A stretch of 64,000 nt of DNA from Sternotherus odoratus (Eukaryota; Chordata; Testudines; Kinosternidae), in assembly GCA_032164245.1 (NCBI GenBank), contig JAVMKO010000001.1, positions 251,295,644 to 251,359,643 of the forward strand, written 5' to 3'. Each line of letters begins with the position of its first letter. Position 1 is the stretch's first letter. The notes beneath the pieces are model-generated. The model was not told where the DNA came from. It did no database searches and worked only from the letters and a program-made list of their open reading frames with translations. A program made the translations under genes and the position numbers. Shown one piece after another: positions 51,845-62,149 of this stretch.

Positions 51845-52420
51845 GTGAGCTCGGCGGCCCCGTGGCCCTCCTCATCAGCCTCGGCCTCACCGCGCTCAGT
51901 ACAGACACAGCCGGTCACAGCACCATCCAGCTGGATATTTCCCTTGGAGTTGTCCTAGCTTTGGATCGGGCACAGTTTACGGCTAGTAAGGGTCTGTGTG
52001 CTTGAATCTCTCCTAGGTAGCAAGGAGGAGGGGGGTGGAGCGGAGTCTGTGTTCTTTCTCTCTTCCCGGTGGCAAGGAGGGAGGGGGTGTTACTCTCGGG
52101 GGTTTTAATGTGCCCCACTCCATGGTTTTGGAATAATCACATTAATGGTGGCAGCGGGTTTCAACCCCCAACTGGAGAAGTTTGGGTTTTGGGGGAAAAG
52201 ATTTAACCTAAGCTGGTAGATAAGCTTGGGGGTTGATTGTCTTGCATGAGAGATCCCCACATCTTTACCCTAGAGTTTAGTGTGGGGGAAGAAATATCTC
52301 TCACACCTAGTATGAACTAGATTTTTCCAGAAGCCAGAGCATGTTGAGAGTGAATTGAGTAATTATTTGTGTATTTAGTAAAGTGATGCTTCTTCTGTCT
52401 TGATGAACCCGAGTAGTTAT
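51845..52420 (+). mobile_element. LTR end plus leader of an endogenous retrovirus-like element
   Basis: A GC-rich block (51845-52130) ends in GGTTTTGGAATAATCACATT, resembling an LTR 3' end with a degenerate poly(A) signal. It is followed by TGGTGGCAGCGGG (52146-52158), which complements a tRNA-Leu 3' end. A leader-like segment follows to about 52420. No gag, pol or env sequence is present, so the copy is truncated. The LTR 5' end was not located. Confidence 0.6.
52146..52158 (+). other. Putative tRNA-Leu primer-binding site
   Basis: TGGTGGCAGCGG is complementary to the last 12 bases of mature tRNA-Leu (AAG/TAG type, acceptor ending CCGCTGCCACCA). It sits a few bases after the LTR-like end. 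Confidence 0.6.
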
Positions 52421-52424
52421 TAAA

Positions 52425-53020
52425 CATGACACTTCTGGAATGCTTTTTCATTTGACTTTTATGTACTGCAGCTAAACCTACACTGTACTCATAAAATCAG
52501 TCACTGTGTAGTCTTTGCCCACAATTAAGATAGTGTGATTGGTGAGCAGTTACCATAATTGAAACAAGGAGTCTGTCTTTTGTTAAAATATAGACTGGAG
52601 TCTTAGCACTATTTGGGTTTATTATTTTGCTCTCATAATTTAGGAAATGCAGCCGTTTTCCATTATATACAGTACTTCACAGATGTGCCCAGTGTAACTA
52701 GTGGAGAAGATTCATATGCTGCAATTTTCTTAAGTGTACAATTTATTATAGTACAGAACTTGGCAAAGCCAAATAGAGGGTATGATAAAGGGATTGAAAG
52801 GTAAGGGAAAATAGCTTCTCAGGGTTTTTTTTCCTTTTTATTTGTACAGTAAAACATGGGATTTATAAGTACAAGGAAATAAGATTTGTGGCAATCTCTT
52901 TAGAAGCAAGTGATTGGTCAAAGCAAGGATGCATTCCTTGCATCTAAATTGGTAAAGCAGATTAATTGGCACTATTTCCCTTCTAAAATATCTACATTTT
53001 AAAATATTGGAGCAGGGTAT
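52425..53020. other. AT-rich intronic sequence, nothing recognised
   Basis: No coding or repeat content recognised. Confidence 0.5.
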
Positions 53021-53029
53021 TTGTAGCCA

Positions 53030-53178
53030 TGTTTATCCCAGGATATTAAGGAGACAAGGTGGGTGAGGTGTAATCTTTTATTGGACCTATTTCTGTTGGT
53101 GAGAGAACTTGGCAAAGCTTGTGTCTCTCACCAACAGAAGTTGATCCAATAAAAGAAATTACCTCACCTACCTTGTGG
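53030..53178. mobile_element. Hairpin repeat, probable Penelope-like element terminus
   Basis: ACAAGGTGGGTGAGGTGTAATCTTTTATTGG-type text at 53055-53088 and CTGTTGGTGAGAGA are mirrored by TCTCACCAACAG and CCAATAAAAGAAATTACCTC (53127-53165), giving an inverted repeat with a short loop. Similar termini occur in an amniote PLE family distinct from the one at 59285. Confidence 0.65.
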
Positions 53179-53344
53179 ATATTGCCTCACCTACACTTTC
53201 AAATGTCTAACAGATGCTGAAAATGTGGATGTGAAGTGGATCTAGGGAAGTGTAACTATTCTTTTTTGTTTTCAAAATGGTAAGACATTACAAATAAGGT
53301 TTTGCCAAATTTAGACCTTCTCTGCTCATAGTTATTTTACACCT

Positions 53345-54230
53345 GGGGGAGTTCTGTGCCAAAAACAATAAAATTCTGCACACAATATTTTTAAATTCTG
53401 CAAAATTGCATTATTTTGACACACAAAATATGCCGAATTTAATTACACTGGTTTCAGTTATTTAGGTAACTTATTTAAACTACAATACAATGGATGGAGA
53501 ATGAGATCAGGGAGCTTTAGAGGAAATCCCCGAGCCTCTTGCCTAATAGTAAGGTAGCTAGGTTTGACCCTTTGTTTCTAGTTATTAGTCAACAAATACA
53601 CGCATCCATATGCCCGGTATTACGTCATAGGCAAGTGAGGGCTGGGGAATCAAACTTACAATTTATATTGTCTACTGACCATCTCCAAAAATGTCAGTAG
53701 CAAACAGTTCATGATGTAGATTTTGATGAGAAATTTTATCAGTCCAAAAATTTAGACCAATTCTATTCACTAAAGCACCATAAGCATTTATAAAGCCATG
53801 CTGTTCTTTACACCTCTTTGGCCATGTAAAGGAGCCATAAAACTTTTACGCTTCTGGGGGATTTCACAAAGACAATGGGAACAATTTACTAAGTAGGCAG
53901 GGTGCTAGTCTGTGCCACACCTACCTTCTCAGACAACCCAAAGCCCTGTCCCTCTCTGCTGAGTGAACCCAATAGTGAGCGAGAGGGACAGAGTATTTGT
54001 TTGTCTGTCTGTCTCTGTCTCTCTCTCTCATATGCACGACTACCCACCCCTTCATACTCCCCTGGTGGTGACTTCTCTATTGGCTGGTCCAGGCACCTGA
54101 ACTGACCTACCTGTGCCACCAGAGAGGGGCATGTGACTGCTCTTGCAGCTCTCCCGACAAGTCATTTTTCTGCAGGGAAGCAAAGAAATCTGCAGGGGAC
54201 ATGAATTCTGACACACAATTCCCCCAAGAG
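53345..54230. mobile_element. Non-autonomous DNA element with CTGGGGGAGTTCTGTG-type ends
   Basis: CTGGGGGAGTTCTGTGCCA (53345 on) is mirrored by TTCTGACACACAATTCCCCCAA near 54209-54230, an imperfect inverted repeat. The interior has AAATTCTGCAAAATTG and CTCTGTCT runs (53998-54030). No clear target duplication; hAT is likely but unproven. Confidence 0.55.
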
Positions 54231-54305
54231 TATTATTTCATCTAAATGTATAGAAGTTAGTTCAGAATATTTCTATGGATACAATATAACCTGTATCCTC
54301 TACTT

Positions 54306-54762
54306 CAGGGTTTCTCAAACTGTGGGTTGGGACCCAAAATTGGATTGCCAGAATGGTTCAAAGGGTCATATGGCAATGCCTGTGGCTCCTGTGCCACGGG
54401 ACTGGTTTCGCTTGCCTCCCTACTCCAGGCACTGCAACTTCTGGGGTCCCGGTGTCACTCAGGTTTGGCTCAGCAGTCATGATGATGTAGGTAGGCCATA
54501 TTTGTCTGAGTGGCACTGCAACCCTTTGAGCCAGGTCACAACTCCACTCACACAAATTTGGAGGTTGCAATGCCTGGAACAGAAAGCCAACCTCGTCCAG
54601 CCCCACAGCACAGGAGCTGCAGGTTCTGCTGCTGTTGGGTGGGTGCCAGACAAGACCTGGCAAAACCACCCCAAGGCTTCCACCTTTGACTGTTTACTGG
54701 GTAGTGATAGGCCATAAACATTTACAAAAAGGTTCTGAGCCCCCAAAGGTTGAGAACCACTG
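54306..54762. mobile_element. hAT element, 457 bp, with 8-bp TSD
   Basis: Left end CAGGGTTTCTCAAACTGTG and right end AAGGTTGAGAACCACTG. Exact duplication CTCTACTT at 54298-54305 and 54763-54770. The 131-codon frame inside shows no transposase motif. Confidence 0.93.
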
Positions 54763-55019
54763 CTCTACTTAATATCATTATGCTTGTGTTTTCAAAACAA
54801 AAGAGAGGTTATATCTGCTAACGTCGCAAATAAAACTTCCCTTTAGGCTGATGGGAATCTTGTAGTTGTATTAATTGGACCTATGCATGTAAATCTTCTG
54901 CATGTAAATGGCAAATTTTACCCCTCAGGCTTGAGCCATATTATAAGGTGCCTATTTCCCTGATAATTAAGGGCTGATAATTCAGTGTATTTCTCCAGTG
55001 CCTTTTAGCCTAAGATCTC

Positions 55020-55145
55020 AAAGCAATTTACAGTCTTGAATTAATTCAGCCTCACAGCACTCCTCTGAGAAAGGTAAGAGTTATTCTCATGTTACAAATG
55101 GGGAAACTGAAGTACCAGAGGAGTTAAGTGAGGTCACATGATCTT
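55020..55145 (+). repeat. MIR-like SINE fragment
   Basis: CACAGCACTCCTCTGAGAAAGG, then ACAAATGGGGAAACTGAAG and GGTCACATGATC: a recognisable MIR-like core. Confidence 0.6.
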
Positions 55146-55673
55146 GATGACCTCCCACTCATTGAACATCTGTGTGTGGTGGGGGGACTGAAATTAATTA
55201 GATTCCTTGTAAATATATCCAACCTAATTAAACAAGGGTGTAGTAGTGAGAAGTCATATGTCCCATTCAATGTGGTGCTATATAAATATCTGACTGATAA
55301 GCCTGATTAATGAAAATTCTGACATGTCTGGCTACGCATGAAGTAATTTAGAGTTATGTGGATTATGTGTAGATTGATTTTTTGAAACTCATATTAATAA
55401 AGTATGAAACTGTCCATGCTGAGGAGATTAAAAGAATATACAAAAGTCCATGCAATTACTGCATGCACATCTGTTTTAAAAAAAAAAGAGAGTTGGCGGT
55501 TGGGACTCAGGAGTTCTGATGAAGGGGGAAAAAAGAGAGATAGGACTTGACAGGTGTATGTGAAAGGTTGCTAGACTGTGGAGCGAGAGGGTGTGTGTTC
55601 TCTTTCAGATGAAGAAAAACCCATATCTTTGCAGGTGAGGGGAAAAAATCTGGTTAGGTAATGTGTCTTAGAT

Positions 55674-55883
55674 CAGCATTTCTCAACTCTGGTCCACCGC
55701 TTGTTCAGGGAAAGCCCCTGGCGTGCTGGGCCAGTTTGTTTACCTGCCCCCTCTACAGGTTCAGCCGATCGCGGCTCCCACCGACTGTGGTTTGCCACTC
55801 CAGGCCAATGGGGGCTGCGGGAAGTGGCGGACAGCACATCCCTCGGCCCTGAGCAAGCGGTGGACCAGAGTTGAGAACCACTG
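55674..55883 (-). mobile_element. hAT MITE, 210 bp (copy B), near-identical to 32482-32691
   Basis: The reverse complement matches copy A at all but two positions, both CpG versus CpA/TpG. Target octamers TCTTAGAT (55666-55673) and GCTTAGAT (55884-55891) differ at one base. Confidence 0.94.
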
Positions 55884-56035
55884 GCTTAGATGAAGATGTT
55901 GGCAGTTCTTAATGATTTTGTGTTGACATTAAAAAGAGAAGTGGCACCCATCCCGGAGACTTTTATGGTAAAAATCAAAAGGCATACCAGACTAACTGCT
56001 GAGTATTCTGTCATGACATATGCCAAAGAAGCTCC

Positions 56036-56128
56036 CCATGGGGCCATTTAGGACCTAATCCAAAGCCCATTGACGTAAGTAGAAAAACTCCAGTTTATTG
56101 CAGTAGGCATCAGATCAGGCCCTTAAAG
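56036..56128. repeat. Short palindromic interspersed repeat
   Basis: GGACCTAATCCAAAGCCCATTG and the closing CATCAGATCAGGCCC form imperfect inverted halves, a widespread amniote fold-back repeat whose name I cannot give. Confidence 0.5.
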
Positions 56129-56129
56129 T

Positions 56130-57310
56130 CTGTATAGATTGGCTTTCACTCAGTTGTATTCATTATCTTGGATGTGATCTCAATTTTTTTTAAAAAAAAA
56201 CTTTGCATCTTCTGGTCACTGATGTAATGCAATACTTCCCCCTGTCCTCCTCCCCTTTTCTCCCTGGCCTGTTTCTGCCTTAAAAACAAGTAAGACACTG
56301 CTCCTGTTCCTCTCTTGAAACAGAAAAGGAAGGGAACAGTGCTGCATTCTATTCTAGTCTATATAGGTTCTTAACCATTGAAAAAGATTGTGTTTTGCTG
56401 TAGGGCAAAATTCTACTCAGTGAGCTGGCCACTCACACAAGCTTCACAGCTATACTTTTTCCCTTCAGAAATCACCTTGAGCCGAGATGAGTGCCCCAGA
56501 CTCCGTGGCCTCCTTTTAAAAAAATAAATGGGACCTGGGTTTGGTTTCAAATTTGAATGGGGATGAAAATGTCTCTGAAAATGAGTTCCTTGTAGTCAGA
56601 GACTCTCATCAGAACTGAAGTCTGAGAAAGACCAAACAATTATCACTCTTTTTATTCCACTCTGAAGAGAGGTCAGCACCTCTGGATGTAAGAAATCACA
56701 TTATCTGCTGAGAAAAATTGAACCTAGCTTCGGCTTCAGTTTTGTACAAAGCTTTTGCTAAGTTTAAAATAGAAAAAAGGGGAAAAATAAGGTTGAGGGA
56801 AATAAGAGGAAATGTAAAACTACTTCCAGTGTGTCTTTTATTAAAGAGGGTGGAAGGGGGGCTTCAGTACCCTTAGGATTGATGACTCTGTAAGAGTCAA
56901 TTGGCAGAAAAGATTGACTCATTCAACTGTTAGTCCAAGCTGCCCTAGCTTGGAACCTTTTGGTTCATGATTCTTTCAAGGTAAATAATTCAAAATAGGC
57001 TTCTCCACCTGACTCCCAGGCCCTTGCTCTGGCAAAATTATCAAGTGGATGAAGTATTAACTGCTGTTCTTCATGCATCTTTTGTCTCAGAGGCTCCTAT
57101 AGTCTTGTCATCAGGAGTAATGGAAGTTTTGGCTGGGGCATTTATTAAAGTATAAAAATGTCAGTTTATATAGTGTGTCTTGATTTGTGTCATTCTTGCT
57201 TACAGCCTACTGATGAGGGTAGCTATATTGTTTAAATGATGGAATAATAGTTTTGATCACAAAGTTAAGATTTCTAGCCCCTTCCTTTTTAAAGGTCAAA
57301 GATTATTTGA
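56130..57310. other. Intronic sequence, nothing recognised
   Basis: No coding or repeat content recognised. Confidence 0.5.
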
Positions 57311-57320
57311 ATGTCTAGAC

Positions 57321-57830
57321 CAGGGGTCTCAAACTCAAATGACCATGAGGGCCGCATGAGGACTAGTGCACTGGCTCGAGGGCCGCACCACTGACACACA
57401 CCCACACCCTCGCTGCCCCGGCTGTGCCCCCACTCCACCCCTTCCATGAGGACTAGTGCACTGGCCCGAGGGCCGCACCACTGACACACACCCCGCCCTT
57501 GCTGCCCCGGCTCCGTCCCCACTCAACCCCTTCCAAGAGGTCCCACCCCTGCCCCACCTCCTCCTCTGGGCACGCAGCTCCCCATTCCCTCCTGGAAAGC
57601 ACTAGGCACCACCAACAGCTGTTTGGCAAACAAAGCAAGAGCAATCTAGGAAGTCCAGAGCTAGAAACACACGCGGCCCAGCCAGGCAGCAGAGAAGCCT
57701 CCACTTCTGGCCCCTCCGTCCTGCAAACTGCTATGGCGGACCCGGGGGGGGCGCCAGGAAGCTTGGCGGGCCGCAGGGAAGGGCTTTGCGGGCCGCATGT
57801 GGCCCCCGGGCCGCATGTTTGAGACCCCTG
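57321..57830. mobile_element. hAT element, 510 bp, with palindromic 8-bp TSD
   Basis: Ends CAGGGGTCTCAAACTCAAAT and ATGTTTGAGACCCCTG. Exact duplication GTCTAGAC at 57313-57320 and 57831-57838. An internal direct repeat of about 75 bp occurs twice (about 57350-57425 and 57447-57522), each including GAGGACTAGTGCACTGGC and CACCACTGACACACACC. Confidence 0.95.
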
Positions 57831-58147
57831 GTCTAGACACTAGTTCCTAACCTAAATGACTAGAGCTTTTAATTGCACGTTGGAAAAATTTGTCTGTCCA
57901 TTTGGAAATTTCTGATGCAGATTTAGATTTTGTTCAGATTTCTTAAGTAATTGTAACCAATTGCTTAATAAAAGCACATAATATCTGTACTCTCAGGGTG
58001 GAATTCTGGAAGAACTCTGTGCCCAAGATCTAAATTGTTGTGAAACCAGATTGGTTTAAGAAGGCTGTTGGTAAAAGTGCTGCTGCTCACCTAGTAGACC
58101 TTCTATTGATGGCCTGGCTGGGCATTATAGTATATTTCTATACAAAG

Positions 58148-58222
58148 ATTGACAGAATTTTAGATCAGAAAGGACAATTTGAATCCTCTTAATTCAGCCA
58201 CCTGTATAGCATATGCCGTTAA
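58148..58222 (-). mobile_element. CR1-type LINE 3' terminus, short fragment
   Basis: GACAGAATTTTAGATCAGAAAG followed by TGAATCCTCTTAATTCAGCC resembles the conserved 3' end of a CR1 subfamily on the minus strand. Confidence 0.5.
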
Positions 58223-58265
58223 TTTTAACCTATTTACATTAAAATTTGGTGATCTTAAAATTTAT

Positions 58266-58397
58266 GCATGCATCCGATGAAGTGGGTATTAGCCCACGAA
58301 AGCTTATGTTCCAATACATTCGTTAATCTTTAAGGTGCCACAGGACTCTGTCGCTTTTGCAGATCCAGACTAATATGGCTACCCCTCTGATTCTTAA
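58266..58397 (+). mobile_element. Penelope-like element 3' tail
   Basis: GCATGCATCCGATGAAGTGGG, CCACGAAAGCTTATGTTCC, AAGGTGCCACAGGACTCTG and ACTAATATGGCTACCCCTC form the unbroken version of the tail split at 10240-11035. Confidence 0.88.
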
Positions 58398-58399
58398 AA

Positions 58400-59280
58400 A
58401 TTATTTGCATTTTTAGTCTGCATTTTAGTCTGTCAGTATGATAACTGACAAATTGCAAAACAGTTAGTGGTTTGCTGGGCCTTTTTAGTTACTGATCGTT
58501 TTAGCCTCACTGAATTCCTGGATGTTGGTAAGCCAAGAGTTCTTCTGTGGTTAAATGTTCACATTTCACATTTTTAAACTTCCTGTAAACAAGTAAGCAG
58601 AGCAGTAAGAAGATTATATCCTTCGGCCCTTGTCCTACAAACTTGTCATATGTGGACTTGAATACCAGAGTTTATCTTCCATAGCATCCAACCTTTGACA
58701 CCTAATCAACATTGTTTAGTATCATTGTATTGAAGAGGTAAGTAGATAAAGTTTATAAAAACTTATAAGTGGTCAGGTAAAGTTTATAAAAACTAACTAA
58801 CTATGGACACACTGATTGAAGTTCCATCATTATTCTTGAGTTTTCCACTTATAATTTCATCCACTTTCTGTATGAAAAATGCAGCATCCCCTCCCAAAAT
58901 TACAACGTGTACTGGTAGGAGACAGAATGAATTTTCTGAATCATCTATTAATTAGATTGAGTTAAAATTAGTTTTAAAATGGATCCTTTAGGAAATTTAA
59001 CACACAGTGCCAGACCACTTTTTTGCCTCAAATGGTCTTAATATTGGAACAATACAGACACTGCAAACTTCCCAAATAGTTAAAACCCACTCATTAGCTG
59101 CATTTCCGTATTTGTTTTTAGGATTAAGGGTAACTTTTTTTTCTTCATAATTGACATTTTCTTCTTAAGCCCAGGCTGACAAATAATGTTCTTCCACGGA
59201 GAACTGCCCACTTTCCAAATGGCTGCCGTCTTCCATTCTCAATAGAAGTGAAGCTACAGGTGACACAAAGGAAAGATGAC
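58400..59280. other. AT-rich intronic sequence, nothing recognised
   Basis: No coding or repeat content recognised. Confidence 0.5.
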
Positions 59281-59284
59281 AGGT

Positions 59285-60600
59285 TTAAGATTAGCAGCCG
59301 TGTTAGTCTGTATCCGGAAATAAAATGAGGAAGACTTTGTAGCACCTTAGAGACTAACCATTTTATTTCAGCATAAGCTTTCGTGGGCTATAACCCTCTT
59401 CATTGGATGCATAGAATGGAACATAAGTAAGATGAATTTATACAAACAAAGAAAGAAAGAAAAAGAGAGAAAAAAAAAGTTGTACATTAGCATACCAATT
59501 CTAAAAGGCTGTTAAATCTAGATGGGCCATTATCAGTAGGAGAAAAAAATTCCGTTTGAAATGGATATCTGTCAGGCAGGATTTAACACCTATTGAAGGT
59601 AAATTAACAAGGGAAATGCAATCACTTGGTGTAATGAGAGAACCATTCACAAGTTCTGTTAAGCCCTTGGTTTATTGTATCCAATTTGAAAATTAATTCC
59701 AGTTCCTCTGTTTCTCGTTGGAGTCTGTTTTGGAAGTTTTTCTGTTTCAAAACTGACACCATCAAGTCTTTAATGGAATGGCCAAGAAGATTGAAGTGTT
59801 CTCCTACTGGTTTTTGAATGTTATGATTCCTGATGTCAGATTTGTGTCCATTTATTCTTTTGCGTAGAGACTGGCCGGTTTGGCCAATGTACATAGCAGA
59901 GGGGCATTGCTGGCACATGATGGCATATATCACGTTGGTTGATGTGCAGGTGAATGAGCCTCTGATGGTGTGGCTGATGTGATAAGGTCCTATGATGGTA
60001 TCGGTTGAATGGATATGAGGACAATGTTGGCATCGGGCTCTATTACAAGGATAGGTACCTGGGTTAGTGTTTTTGTTGTGTGGTGTGTGGTTACTGGTGG
60101 GTATTTGTTTCAAGTTGGGGGGCTGTCTGTAAGCGAGGACTGGTCTGTCTCCCAAGATCTGTGAGAGTGTGGGATCATCTTTCAGGATAGGTTGTAGGTC
60201 TTTGATGATGCATTGGAGAGGCTTAAGTTGGGGGCTGAAGGTGATGGCTAATGGTGTTCTGTTTCTGTCATTGTTGGGTCTGTCCTGTAGTAGGTGGCTT
60301 CTGGGTACTCTTCTTGCTCTGTCAATCTGTTTTTTCACTTCCCCAGGTGGGTATTGTAGTTTTAAGAATGCTTGGTAGAGATCTTGTAGGTATTTGTCTT
60401 GGTCTGAGGGATTGGAGCAAATGCAGTTGTAAAGGAAAGATGCCCTATTTTCAGAATGTCCCTGGCCTTTCTTTTTCTGTGGGAGTGAAGACAGGCTCAC
60501 CACAGAGAACACGACGGCCCTTAACGCAGAGAGGGCCACTATCTTCTCCAAGGGCAGTTTTACTTCTCACGCTGAGAACAAGATGAAGCAGTGATCATTT
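59285..60600 (-). mobile_element. Penelope-like retroelement, 5' truncated
   Basis: Minus-strand copy. Its 3' terminus lies at 59285-59415 (AGCAGCCGTGTTAGTCTG then TAGCACCTTAGAGACTAACC). The coding part, 59622-60551, lacks the reverse transcriptase core. The 5' boundary is uncertain, between about 60450 and 60600. Confidence 0.85.
59622..60551 (-). CDS. Penelope-like GIY-YIG endonuclease region, open 309 codons
   Basis: The frame reads the connector after the reverse transcriptase (RASFLYNCICSNPSDQDKY, about residues 36-54) and ends with a GIY-YIG endonuclease. The domain begins NVIYAIMCQQCPSAMYIGQT, with the catalytic Arg expected in QSLRKRINGHKSDI and the GEHFNLLGHS segment following. A CCHH-like cluster, CNRARCQHCPHIH, precedes it, as in many PLEs. 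The frame is unbroken over 930 bp, suggesting a fairly young copy, but without the reverse transcriptase it is not autonomous. The first ~30 residues may be non-PLE flank. Confidence 0.85.
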   Translation of the reverse strand: MEKIVALSALRAVVFSVVSLSSLPQKKKGQGHSENRASFLYNCICSNPSDQDKYLQDLYQAFLKLQYPPGEVKKQIDRARRVPRSHLLQDRPNNDRNRTPLAITFSPQLKPLQCIIKDLQPILKDDPTLSQILGDRPVLAYRQPPNLKQIPTSNHTPHNKNTNPGTYPCNRARCQHCPHIHSTDTIIGPYHISHTIRGSFTCTSTNVIYAIMCQQCPSAMYIGQTGQSLRKRINGHKSDIRNHNIQKPVGEHFNLLGHSIKDLMVSVLKQKNFQNRLQRETEELELIFKLDTINQGLNRTCEWFSHYTK

Positions 60601-60624
60601 TGGAAGAGAGCATCTCTGTTCAGA

Positions 60625-60846
60625 TTCAAGAATAGCAGCCGTGTTAGTCTGTATTTGTAAAGAAAGTGAGGAATATTTGTAGCACCTTAGAGACTAACTA
60701 GTTTATTTCAGCATAAGGTTTCGTGGGCTATAGCTCACTTCATCGGGTGCATAGAATGTCCATCCGACGAAGTGAGCTATAGCCCACGAAAGTTTATGCT
60801 GAAATAAACTAGTTAGTCTCTAAGGTGCTACAAGTATTCCTCGCTT
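60625..60846. mobile_element. 222-bp PLE-terminus inverted repeat with 12-bp TSD
   Basis: A PLE terminus (60631-60755, AGCAGCCGTGTTAGTCTG to TTCATCGGGTGCATAG) faces its inverted copy (60760-60846, CCGACGAAGTGAGCTATAGC to GTGCTACAAGTATTCCTCGC). The arms pair over about 85 bp. TCTCTGTTCAGA flanks both sides exactly (60613-60624 and 60847-60858). Confidence 0.9.
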
Positions 60847-60914
60847 TCTCTGTTCAGAGTAGCCTGTAATGTCCTTCTCAGTGAGTCCTCCTTTTGAAAG
60901 AGTATAATTATTTA

Positions 60915-61110
60915 TATTATTTATTTGTATTATTGCAGTGCCTAAGAGCCCTAGTCACCACGAACCCATCGTGCTAAGCACTGTACAAACACCAACCAAA
61001 AAAGATAGCCTCCGCCCTGAAAAGCTTACAGTCTAAGTATAATAAGCAGGAAACAACAGATGGAATCAGACAGACAGATGGGAGAATACAAGGAAACAAT
61101 GAACCAGAAT
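60915..61110 (-). repeat. MIR-like repeat tail, minus orientation
   Basis: CCCATCGTGCTAAGCACTGT, then CCTCCGCCCTGAAAAGCTTAC and GACAGACAGATGGGAG: the reverse of the tails at 11955 and 44985. Confidence 0.65.
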
Positions 61111-61114
61111 TGGT

Positions 61115-61920
61115 CAGTGTGATAGGCAATTGTCTCAAGGAATTCCCTGTGCTGAAGAGGAGAAATGTGATGGACAGCAACAATGATGATTTATTTAAAA
61201 AATAAAATCTACCCTTTGCAGATTTATTTAATAGGGAGACTGAAGGGTAGTGATATGCAGGGGAATGAGGAGTTAGAAGAGAGGGAACAGGAGGATGGGA
61301 GGGTGGGGGGAGCAAGAGGGTATGTGTAAAGGACAGTATGGGGCAGGAGCCAGGAAAAACTAGCAGTATGCTTTGGCTGCTTTGTGCTACTCCACAGTAG
61401 ACTAAAACTGCCAGAGCATATTGCTGAATCTTGCTCTTAAGGTTAAAATTAATAGAAATTGATGTTGCATGTCTTCTAATTAGAAATATCACATGGTAAC
61501 ATTCACATTGGATATCTTGTTTTGAAAAATTAGATCCATATCTGAAAAATAATTTTTTTATTTGGCAATTTAACCTAAACTGTGGACTTCCTTGGTTTGT
61601 AATGCTTGTTTTGGGGATCATTTCAACATCCTTGTAATGTTTTTCCCCCTTAAATTATGGATAGGTACTAAACCGTAACTCTAGTTTAACCTAGTTTGTA
61701 TCTGGGAATAAATTAAGAGTTGAGGGAACACAATCTGAAAAAGGAGCAGGAATAATTGATGATGGAATGGAGGTCAGTTTTAGGAAGAAATAAGAAATCC
61801 TGAAGGGGCAAGTTTGCATGCTATATAGACTCAGGATATATTGACTAGATGTACCAGAGATCATGAAATAATTATGGGGTTGCTTGTTAGGAATAGGAGA
61901 CATAAGGGTGTGACAAAGTG
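61115..61920. other. Intronic sequence, nothing recognised
   Basis: A 215-codon minus-strand frame (60974-61621) overlaps the repeat above and has no recognisable domain. Confidence 0.45.
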
Positions 61921-61928
61921 TGCTAGGT

Positions 61929-62136
61929 CAGCGGTTCTCAAACTTGGTGAGACCGCGAACCCTTTTCCTGATCCGTCGGCGTGGCGTGACCCCTCCAGTC
62001 CCTGCCGGGGGCGGGGGGGCGGCTGCGCCCCGGCCCCCTGACCCCGCCGCGAGTTGCGGCGGCAGGAGCTCGCAACCCCCCTGGGAGCGCTCGGCGACCC
62101 CCCAGGGGGTCGCGACCCCCAGTTTGAGAAACCCTG
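61929..62136. mobile_element. hAT MITE, 208 bp, with 8-bp TSD
   Basis: Ends CAGCGGTTCTCAAACTTGG and CCAGTTTGAGAAACCCTG-type (right end to 62136). Exact duplication TGCTAGGT at 61921-61928 and 62137-62144. GC-rich interior with CGCGACCCC-like ends. Confidence 0.93.
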
Positions 62137-62149
62137 TGCTAGGTTATTG

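Noticed and set aside
60974..61621. Minus-strand 215-codon frame
   Set aside because: No domain, overlaps a MIR-like repeat, and has a composition unlike the genes in the window.
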